From NCBI RefSeq assembly GCF_000699445.3, contig NC_067195.1, forward strand, positions 87,740,569-87,804,568: DNA of 64,000 bases. The letters are read 5' to 3'. Made by a program: the position numbers and the translations under genes. Below the pieces are notes generated by a model that saw only the letters and a program-made list of their open reading frames with translations, was not told the origin of the DNA and searched no databases. Of this stretch, positions 38,701 through 49,992 are shown one piece after another. Position 1 is the first letter of the stretch. The number at the start of each line of letters is the position of its first letter. This DNA comes from Schistosoma haematobium. Taxonomy: Eukaryota > Platyhelminthes > Trematoda > Strigeidida > Schistosomatidae.

Positions 38701-41700
38701 TCGTTTGTCTTAGCTTGGGACCGTTAGCAAACCTAGAAGGGTGCCAAGTAGAGCGTTAGCATACATTTCTTTATCAGACGTTGTATATTCTTCGATAATT
38801 ATGATTTCGATTAATAACCTGAAGTTTAGACAAGATCGATGGATGACATCACATCAGTCACCGATATCATTTGAAATATAATTTTTTAAACATATTGTTT
38901 TCCATATAGTTGGCCCATCGCGCGCGAGACTGATAAGTCCTGGGTTCGAATCCCGCGAGACGGGGTCGTGAATGCGCACTACTGAAGAGTCTGACCAGGT
39001 TTTCCATGGTGGTCTAGCTCTAATCGACTCATGAATTCAACTATTGAAATTATTACATTCTCCACAAAACCGCTTGTGTTACTGTTAATCAATTATATGC
39101 TTATTATTCAGTCTTATATATACTTACTCATGTGTAAATTGTAATTTCTTATTTGTGAATAGTTGTGGTCATGTAATCGATGTGTATAACTGTTATATCA
39201 GGGTAAATATTAAGTTAAGTTGAGCTTTCGGAACAGTCCTACTTAGTTATAGTTTATATTTTTATTGTATAATTACTAAATACTTAATCTGTTGTATTTT
39301 GTATTACCCTAGTTGTAATCTTTCGTCTGTTGTGTTTTACCTTTCCTAAGTTATTGTTAACTCATTAAGGACCTATCATTCAATCTTCTTTCAGTTGTGA
39401 CGTGGTTAGGATTTTACTTTAGATTATTGTATAAGTGATTTGTAAATTCGACCTATATAATCAAACGTTGTCTGCTTGCTAAGCAGTTCTGTATTCTGGC
39501 TATCAGGAAATCAAGTGAGGGAAATCGCATTCAGAACCAATAGTCATTTAGTGTTACTCTTACCTATGATCTCACATCTATCGTATCTTTGGTCGTTGTT
39601 ATTAGATAGGCGGTCTAGAAGAACTAACCAGAACAACTGCTCTCCTGTCTTAAGTGCTGATCTCATGAATCCCAAATATGTTTCTTCATACCAACACATA
39701 AATAACGCTGTGAAATTGTTGAGTTAAAATGACAATACAATAACAGAAGGTGAATTTATTCGGTGTGTTCGTTTTCTTACTGGCCAGTACAGATAGAAAG
39801 AGCAGAGTGGGCCAATAGGAATCAGGATACTTGATCATCATTCAAATCCATCATGTCATCGGTTCAAAAGAGAGTCATTTGTTTATTAGACATAAGCTGA
39901 ATTAATAATAAGGGGACTCTATGATAATAACCTCTTATTAGTAAGGATACATGCAAGTTAGGTTCATGACAATAGACATCTACATGTATAAAGTAATTGT
40001 GTGCAAAGGTATTTCCTAAATACAATCAAAACATTTTCATTTCCTTATTGACTGGGTGAACATTCAATAGATGACGTCAACAATATACTCAGCTATGTGA
40101 TGATCTACCTTGTTCTACTGTAGAATAAAAAGGTATACGTGTACATAGCTGATCATCGACTAACTGGATTTGGCTTAGGAAGGTTATCATAAAATACATG
40201 AGCATTGTTGTAAACAGATAGAAACCCGTATGAAATAGTTGTGCAGTGCAAATTCGCGTTAAAAAATTATCCTAAAGTTATTTGTGTTTTGTAAGTAGTA
40301 TTCATCCCAAACTAATCTCATCTTGAGTACAATTAAAAACCAAGTAGCACTGGACCATTGTTACATCCTAGCATGAGGTTCCCAAGTAGTCCTTACGCCA
40401 GGAGCTTCAAGTCTCATCTAAAACACCTGATCATTAGAACTATTGAGTTAACATTTAATGGTATAATCTCATATTTAATCAGTTCAAAATATAGCACAAC
40501 GTTTATCTAATTCCGTCGGTAACAACAGTTTCACTTCAAACATATTTGAACTCCCCCCCTCCATTGGTTTTTCATCGTTTAGTTTTTTTTTCCCTCAAAC
40601 TAGGCATTGAAAATATGGTCACTCACCTTTACAGTACATATTAAACGATTCGGTTTCAAATCTTGTTCATTCATTGCTTGTGATAGATCAATAATGAGAA
40701 ATAAATGCCTCATCTAGAAATAAAAACGAAAAGAATTCAAATGTAAAAAAATTGAATAAACTGATACTACATATGAGTAGTTAATAGTAGAACAATTTAG
40801 AAGGTATACTTTATTTTGTTATCCTGTCTGAAGCCTACTATTTAGTGACAACTTCATCAATACATAAAGGTTCGCTTCTACTACAGTCATGTCATTACGT
40901 TTTTAACCAACCAGTATTTAGTTAAAATATACAATTCATTGGTTGGCATTTTATTAACACATGGATTTCTTATTCTAAATACTTTATGGTTACTATTGCT
41001 TTTTGACAATACAACTCATTAATCGAATAGAGGCTCAAGATTTCAATGTCAAGTTATGAAGCGAGTAACAGGGTTGGTTATACTATATAGGACATTGAAC
41101 TCGAAATGCGTACCATGTGTTTATTGAGAGTTGATTGTTTCAACTATTTAGTTGATATTCCAGGTTGTCGCAGAAAACATCTGCTTCGAAAATATTATTA
41201 TTATCAGATTAATTCCGTAAGTTTAAAGTCAATGGTCCGTTTACGAGAACTGAAATGAACCATCTCTTTTGTTCTGTGTGCAATTATAATGCTTTGTAGC
41301 GAGAATAACTAAACAAAATCAATTTGAGGATTAACGTTTGAATTCTGTGATACGATTCAATAAAGATAATATATGGACATATTAGAGTCTTGTATCAGGA
41401 AGAAAAAACAACCTCCATGGTTAATTTTTGAGTCAGTCAGTCAGTAGCAACGAAGAACTTCGTACGTACGTACATCAGTTCGAGTTGCCATACCATATTA
41501 GCACACAGATACAATTATCGATTCAAATCCCGTAGTGGTAGAGGTAGTAAGAGTATAAGCAGTAATCGAAAACATTAGGGTTTGAAGATGTTATTCAAAG
41601 AGTATAATTCAGTGAAATAAACTTGGAAAGAAAATAAGGGACAAGAAGAATTCAGAAGATTAGAATTTGGGAGAACACAAAGAGTGGATGCACCTGGGCC

Positions 41701-43918
41701 ATTGCAAACGATTTTGATCCGTATCATTCAAGGTCTCTAATCATCGATTGCTATCGTCTCGCGGATCCCGACCAGATACTTTACATCTACCAACATGTCT
41801 CAGTTCACTTGTCAGTGACTTCATGCATTTGTGCCATGTTTTGGTCTGGCCGCCCCTAGCTTTCTTCCAACCTTCTCCTACACCATAAAACGTGGCTCGT
41901 CGGGGTAGTCGGTGGTTGAGCATACGTAACACATTATTCACTTCAATATCTGTAAATGATATCCAAAATATTGTGCACAATTGATCAGTAGTAATACAAA
42001 CTTTGAATGGTTGTGTTTGAAACTATGTACAGATAAAGGAATGGATTAATAGGAAGAGTAAACTTCTTCGAATGTATCTATTTCAATGAATATATGATTA
42101 TGTTAGTGTACTATATGAGAAATTTCTTGGTTTCAGCGAACTCAATCACTCTTTAATAATAGTTTCTTAATTTTATACACACACACATAGATAGAGAGAG
42201 AGAGAAAAAAAACTAACCATTCCTAATCGTACAAATCCAGTAGATCCAACACCAATACGTCTGCGTTTTTTTCTTATTTGTGTATGTGCATCGTGTATTA
42301 ACTGTTCCAGTGTTGTCACCAAACGTCCTGACTCATCTTCACGAATAGCACTCCTTTTAATAATATTAGTAATAATAATAATAATAATACTGTTACTTAG
42401 TAGATTGGACTACTTTACAAGCGAAAACCAACAACTTATTGATAGATAATAACTAGTATGCATGGTTCAAGACAAATAGATTAAAGAATACAAGATCGTA
42501 GATACAGACAATTATCTTCTGATTTAATGAATTGTTGAACGATTTAAAAATCAAAAATTAAAAGCTAAGTAGAATCAATTCTGTCCATTATTTTGATTTC
42601 TAAAATAACACAGTAAAGCTAATTATAGTTCTTGTCTATATGCTAAAGCGGTCATGGGATAGTACAAAAATTTTACTAGTAACGGTAACCGTATATTACT
42701 ATCTAATTCAATTATTTGCACGAACTTTACACTTTTTTAGCTGAATCCCACTACTCTTAGTTCGCTGATTTTCTTTAGGCTTAAAAATCATTCTTTAATT
42801 AACATACATAATGAGTTGTACCATTCCAACTTGTTCTTCTTACACTTTGTCTTCTTCCTGTATTGACAACTAATTGTTAAAGTGTGGTGTGTCAGCTGCT
42901 GGTATCGATTTCGCAATAAAACTATTCGTTTTAGAATAGATCAATCGTTCTTTTATTCGCAAGTATTGTAGGTTAACCAGAAACCCTAATAAACAGTCGT
43001 TTTTACCAAAACTTAACAATATTAAAGATCTACCAATTGATATTAGTATACGATAAATTCATGGACTGTATACACATATACAACAATAAACTTGCCTACT
43101 AATTCAATATGTTTATAAAACATCGTTTTATCAATCTGCTTCTATGAAAAGCAGGGAACTTGAACCTAGAAATACTAAACGACCGTTTCGTCCCATTATG
43201 AGACTCTTCAATAGTGCACATCTACAACATCACGACCGAGAATTCAACTCCAAGAACAAAGGTGCAATCAAACACACATTAGTACTAAATAAATTGTTGA
43301 TTATTATCATCACTTCAATACTGAATATCCAAAACCATTCAATCTGGTTATATAAGTTAATTACGAGCTATTATACTCGTATACCTCATTAACAAAGGAC
43401 ATTAGGTTAACATAAACAAAGACATTTAATTTTTCACTGAAAATTTGATCAACTTTTTCAACAGATATTAACAAATCCGTTGATTCTATAGCTACATGTT
43501 CAAAATCGTTCATTCATTTATTAATACCTTGTTTTTATTTATTCGAACACATAAATATTGGTACAAAGGGGCACCGAATACATATGTGCCATACAAGTCA
43601 CTTGATCTGTGTGTGGGCTGTGATACTGCCCGGATGCCCAGACTGAAGCAGGTATTTCCCTTAGGGTGCTACAACCAGAACCTTCGACGAAAAAGTTTGA
43701 TTCACAAGGTAGTGAAGCAACGTTAGAAGATACAGTCCCATAGTAGCCGGTGACCAACAATACGTTCATACGCTATGTTCACCATTAGTTTGGAATCAGG
43801 ATTTTTCAAACCTTTAGGTAGACATTCGCTTTTCATCCTCTCAATTTCGTAAACAACACTCTCACCACGAGAAGGCAGTGAGTAGAACTTCACTGGAAGT
43901 TGCTATGCGAGATCATTT

Positions 43919-43956
<38 letters not shown>

Positions 43957-46900
43957 CTGATTCTACCCACCCTTGACGGAACATTAAAATTACTCCATAC
44001 ACCTTTTAATTACTATTTTAATTTTTAATTATCATTTTTGTTATATCCGAGTGGAGATTAAGTTACAGGTAACTTCCGAGGACTATTCATGGACTAATAT
44101 TCTTATTGTATAACTACTCAACAATTACACTATGTATATTTATATCCCTCTTATGACAAGCTTTATTTTGGCCTATAATTTATTATTGTACGATTTACGG
44201 TTCTTAAGTTATGTTCAGTTTATTAACTAATGCCTCCCACATTCACAGCCACTTTTTGGCTTATTTGTGTACAAATATTATTTCCTATTTATGGTACGTT
44301 GCGGTCTGTGTGATTGATATATAAACCAAGTATGCCTGAAATAAACGATCTGCTCTGGTTCGGAAGCTGGTATCTTATTCTGGACTCAAGTGGAAGGGCT
44401 CGTAGGACATAGGACCAATAAGGACACTAAACTGCCCACACCGGTTAAACGTCATTGGTTGGCCTAGTGCGAAGATTCGTATAAGTCGTATTCGGATTGG
44501 TAGATAAGTCGTGTGATCGAAAAGTCAGACATCCAAGGACATAACAATTGGCGACGGGGTGGATAAAAGTTTTGAACCCTCAACTTCAAGGTCATAACAA
44601 TTGGCGACGGGGATTTTGGCAACAAAGAAATAATAATAATACAAGTGGTGACTCAGATTTTGGAAATAAATTAGCTGTATAATTGCCGGTGATTTTTGGA
44701 GCTAATATTATTGGCAAAAAAAAAATGTCGATTTCTTTCGAACAGTTGCGGTTAATATTACAGCACCAGCAGAAGATGTTTGCCTTGCAACAAGAGCTAT
44801 TTATAACAGTTTTGGGCAGACTTTGCATTCAAGCAGAAAATAAGAAATCTATATATCATGCAGATAATGGTGCAGTAATGGACATTTCAGAAGCATATCC
44901 TGTGCAGGATTCAAATCCCTCTATACCAGAAGGGAAACGTAATATTGGTAACGTGTCCAGCTCAGAGCAAGAAAATATTGTGCTAAATGCACATGAAGTT
45001 GTGACAATACCAGATGATCAGGAGCCAGATCCTGTAGATGATGCCCAGAGTCCAGAATCAAATGAAACACTACTGGTACTGTCTAGCTGCGAAAATAAAC
45101 GTCAGCTCGAACAAAATTGTGGTCCACGTGCTATTAGTCGAGAAAGCTATGGTGACTCGTATTCAGAAAATAACTGGAGCAACACGATGAACCAAATTGT
45201 ACCAGATGTTACTCAAAATCATCGGAAGACAGAATTTTATATTGAGTCAACTTATCCCATTTCTAATGACAGTGTGCCAGATATTGATTCTCAGAATAAT
45301 GCATATGATTTTGATGAAACTTCTTATAACAATGAGGGAAATATGTCAGCTGAGTCGAATGATGGCCAAAAATCTAATTTAATTCTGTTAGACGTTGACT
45401 TTCTTAATGACTCGTTATCTGCTAACGAGATTCATAATGAATTTGAAAATAATGAACTCAGATCAAAGGTCGTTCATCATCATCTAGTCATTTTTAGTGG
45501 ATTCTCCAGTCAATACAAGAAACATGGTTTAAATAAAGTCCTACTAGTTGTAATTTGGAGCCATAAGGACCCAACATTATTTCGAGGAGGAGGAGAATGT
45601 CGAGGAATTTAAAGTCACATATAATTCTTTTTTTTAATCAGAATCTAAAGTTGGAATTTTCAAAAAAAAAAAAGGGGGGGTGTTATATCCGAGTGGAGAT
45701 TAAGTTACAGGTAACTTCCGAGGACTATTCATGGACTAATATTCTTATTGTATAACTACTCAACAATTACACTATGTATATTTATATCCCTCTTATGACA
45801 AGCTTTATTTTGGCCTATAATTTATTATTGTACGATTTACGGTTCTTAAGTTATGTTCAGTTTATTAACTAATGCCTCCCACATTCACAGCCACTTTTTG
45901 GCTTATTTGTGTACAAATATTATTTCCTATTTATGGTACGTTGCGGTCTGTGTGATTGATATATAAACCAAGTATGCCTGAAATAAACGATCTGGTCTGA
46001 TCTGCTCTGATTCGGAAGCTGGTATCTTGTTCTGGACTCAAGTGGAAGGGCTCGTAGGACATAGGACCAATAAGGACACTAAACTGCCCACACCGGTTAA
46101 ACGTCATTGGTTGGCCTAGTGCGAAGATTCGTATAATTCGTATCCGGATTGGTCGATAGGTCGCGTGGTAGCAAAACAAGACATCCAAGGTCATAACAAT
46201 TGGCGACGGGGTGGATAAAAGTTTTGAACCCTCAACTTCAAGGTCATAACAATTTTTATAAACACTTTCACAATTTGTAATGTTATTATCTAGAACACCA
46301 CCGAAGAATATACCTACTGACGTATAAATGACAAATAAGATTGACTCCACGAGGAGTTCCCTTTTCGAAGAATCGATTCTCGATTCTGTATAATCGCAAA
46401 ACATACTCAATAATAAACAACAATAATATATTTCAATAGTTGAGATTATGAGTCAATTGAAGCTTGACCACCATGGAAAACCTAGAAGTACTGAGCAGCC
46501 GTTTCGTCCTATCATTTTCAATAACTTGTTATCATGGTTTTATAGTTATAAATTTATTTATTTGGACACATGAATATTGGTACAAGAGAGCGCCAATATA
46601 TATGCGCCACACAAAACAATGAAAATTCGAGAAGAATACAAAGAAAGAAAAAAAAACTAAGGAGCGCAACAAAAAAAAGAGAGAACAATAACGAAGAGAT
46701 TGGTGTAAGGTAATGTGCTAGTAATCAGGGAACGCAAAGGTACAATCGGAAGAAATCTTTCAGGTAAGGGAGACACAACCACTTTTTATGAAGAAAGTAA
46801 AAGAAGGTTACAGCAGGATCGCCACTGGCTTCTATTCTGAGCCATATCTGATAACGTCTCTAGCCACTGTGTAGCACCATCTCTCAGACCCCAACCAGGG

Positions 46901-49900
46901 AGTCGTGAAGGACCAACACAAGCCAGTCCTTTGCAGCTTTCTTCCATGCCACGACACCATGTCATGCACTGACCACCTCTCCGCTTCTTCCAACCAGTCC
47001 CAGAGTCGGCAAATAATGCACGACGTGGAATTCTCTGGGACGACATTCGGAGAACATGTCCAAGCCACCGAAGTCGGTGTTTCAAGATGGTAACACCAAT
47101 TGAATTATCATCTCTGTGCCCGAACACACGATGCCGAACCTCTGCATTACTGACATGGTGTTGCCACTGAATGTCAGCAATCCTTCGGAGACAGCGATGA
47201 TCGAACACAGAGAGTCGTCTAACGTCCTCAACTCGGCGAGGCCAGGTTTCACAATCATAGAGCAAAACTGCTCTCACCGACGCGTTGTAGATCCGACCTT
47301 TTACAGCCAGACTAACATCACGAAGGCGCCAAAGATGGCCCAGATTGGCATAAGCCGCTCTGGCTTTCACTATACGTGCATTGATCTCATCACTCACACC
47401 CCCACCAGCACTTATGCAGCTACCCAGATACACGAACTTCTCAACTACGTCTATCTGCTCACCATCCAGGGTGAGTACAGGATTGGAATCCTGCCAGTCT
47501 TGTAGGAGTACTTTGCACTTCGAAGGTGCAAAGCACATACCATACCTACGGACACTGATTGCCAACTGATTAAGTGCGGATTGCATGCCTTGGGCATTAT
47601 CGCACAGTAAGACAATATCGTCCGCATACTCAAGGTCGAGAAGTCTTTCTCCAGGCAACAGATCCACACCACCATTACTTACATTCATCAGAGCTGTTTC
47701 CAGAATGTCGTCGATGGCAAAGTTGAAGAGGAATGGTGAGATTGGGCAACCCTGCCTAACCCCACTACTCGAATGGAACAATGGAGAGAGGTGGTTGTAT
47801 GCCCTCACTCTGCCTGAGGTGTTTTTATATAGGGCTTTTAGGATGTTAATAAACTTCTCAGGCACACCCTTCTTCAATAGACAATCCCAGAGAACAGTCC
47901 TGTCCAACGAATCGAAGCCAGCCCTGATGTCAAGAAACACTATGATTGTTGGCCTTTGATAAGTATGGCGATGTTCTAACATTTGGCGGAGGGTGAAGAT
48001 ATGATCAATACATCCTCGACCGGAACGAAACCCAGCCTGCTCCTCGCGAGTCAATCTTTCTGGGATTTTGAACAACCTACGAAGTATGACGGAAGCCAAT
48101 AGCTTGGACGCAATCGGAAGTAGACTTATCCCTCGGTAGTTGTTACAGGAACGACGTGAACCCTTTTTAAAGATAGGGACAACTATCGACTCATTCCATG
48201 ACGTTGGCACACTCTCTAGTTCCCAAACCTTTGTAAACAACGTCGTCAATTCCTTAGTCAAAAAGTCACCACCATCTTTAAAAAGAGCCAGAGGTAAGTC
48301 ATCTGGGCCAGGTGATTTGTAACGCTTCAAGAGTTGGAGTTCCTTGCGGACTTCCTCCTCATTTGGTGGATCAGTCGTCACCGGCCATGGAGGGCAGGAC
48401 AGTCTGACCGATGTTGCCGGAGCAGCAGGCCAGTTGAATTGCCCTTCGAAAAATTCTGCCCACCGTGCAAGACGTCGATGGATGTTAGTGATTGGCATCC
48501 CATCATCCTCGCAGATTGTTTCACTCACACCAGACTTCTTGCTGCCAGTGGCTCGGATGAGCTGGAAGAGCTTCCGGTAGTTACCAGATGCAGCTGCTGC
48601 TTCCAGCTCATTAGCACGTTTCGACCACCAGGCTTCTCGGTCCTTACCCAAGCTTTGCCCAATTTCAGTACGTAACATCCTTCGTTTATGGTCAAACTCA
48701 CGGTCACCCGGAGTAGACCGACGGGCTTCAATGAGTTGTAAGGAACCAGAAGAAACCCAGTGCTTAAAAGCGGGACGTTTCGCAAACCCACAACTGACTG
48801 TACCCGCCATTTTCATGGCGTCATGCAATTGCAACCAATGCTCATCTATACTTTTCGGTGGAGTGGTAGCTAGCCTAGAGGCTAGCTCGGTTCGATACTC
48901 ATTTGCAACAGAAGTTGCAACCAGCTTGCTAATATCAATTCGTTGGTGGTGGTCACTTCGTTGTCCACTGAAAAGTAAGGCAAGATTGGCGCAGACCAAG
49001 GCATGGTCAGAGTCCAGATAGGTACTCCAAAAGGAGCGGCAGTCTTGTACACAACCACGCCAGCGGTAGCTGATCGCGATGTGATCAATCTGAGTCCAGG
49101 CTTGGGATGCAGAGGGAGGACGCCAGGTGGCACATCGGCGATGACTGTGCCGAAAGTTAGTGCTAGCCAGAAACAGGTTGTGGTCTGTGCACAGTTGCAG
49201 TAGACGGTCCCCGTTATCTGACCTGCGACCAACGAGTCCCCATCGGCCACCTAAACGACTCTCTTCTGTGCCTAGACGCCCGACCTGAGCATTCAAGTCT
49301 CCGGCTAGTACTACAATATCTGTCGAACGCACTTTCTGGAGAAGAACAAATAACTGGTGGTAAAACTCATCTTTGATTGCATCCGGGCTGCAATCTGTCG
49401 GAGCATAGGCGGAGATGACGAAAAGACATCGTTTCTCACGCCGATTTCTTCTCACTTTGATGGGACTCTCTGATATGACAGCACATAACCGACTGTTAAT
49501 GGGGATCCAATCGACTAGTGCTGCCTCAGCTCTAGCGCTTAGTGCGACACCAACGCCAGCAAGACCAGACGAAGATGCCACAGGGTCCCCGGATAAGCGC
49601 ACGTAAAACAAGCTTTTTGAAGTGACAGATGTAGAGCGAATTTGTAGTACTTCACCAGAGTCTTGAATACGGGTCTCGGATAGACAACAAACATCAATAT
49701 TAAGACTTTCCAAAGACATAGCCAGCCCTATCTGTTGACCAACCTGCATAAGTGTGAGAACGTTGAAGGCAGCCAGTTTGAATGGCGCACGTGGTTTCAG
49801 AAAAACTGCTTCAGTACTCATATTCGATGGTAACATACAATTTTCAACCGGACAGTGACTCGAGAACGTTTAGATACAGTCGGATTTCCACCAAAGACGA

Positions 49901-49925
49901 GCCGCTGTATAAGTATAAAAGAGGG

Positions 49926-49992
<67 letters not shown>

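Larger units (their letters stand above)
44039..46251 (+). mobile_element. non-autonomous LTR retrotransposon, complete, with TSD
   Basis: 5' LTR 44039-44599 and 3' LTR 45681-46251, both starting tgttatatcc and ending cataaca. The 5-bp TSD is atttt (44034-44038, 46252-46256). A primer-binding site tggcgacgggg follows the 5' LTR at 44602. A purine tract (A12 G7, 45662-45680) precedes the 3' LTR. Between them is a single ORF of 295 codons. The layout is Gypsy-like, but protease, RT, RNase H and integrase are absent, so it must have moved with proteins supplied elsewhere. It lies in GTF2H2 intron 1. Confidence 0.93.

Noticed and set aside
39190..39480. Another solo LTR in GTF2H2 intron 3
   Set aside because: Only scattered short similarities to the LTR family. 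No ends or TSD could be found.
43918..43957. Repeat array that might suggest CRISPR-like structure
   Set aside because: Simple (AG)n microsatellite. Nothing in the window has repeat-spacer structure and the genome is eukaryotic.
48344..49250. Several 60-120-codon frames opposite the intact LINE ORF
   Set aside because: Shadows of the 46786-49836 coding sequence.
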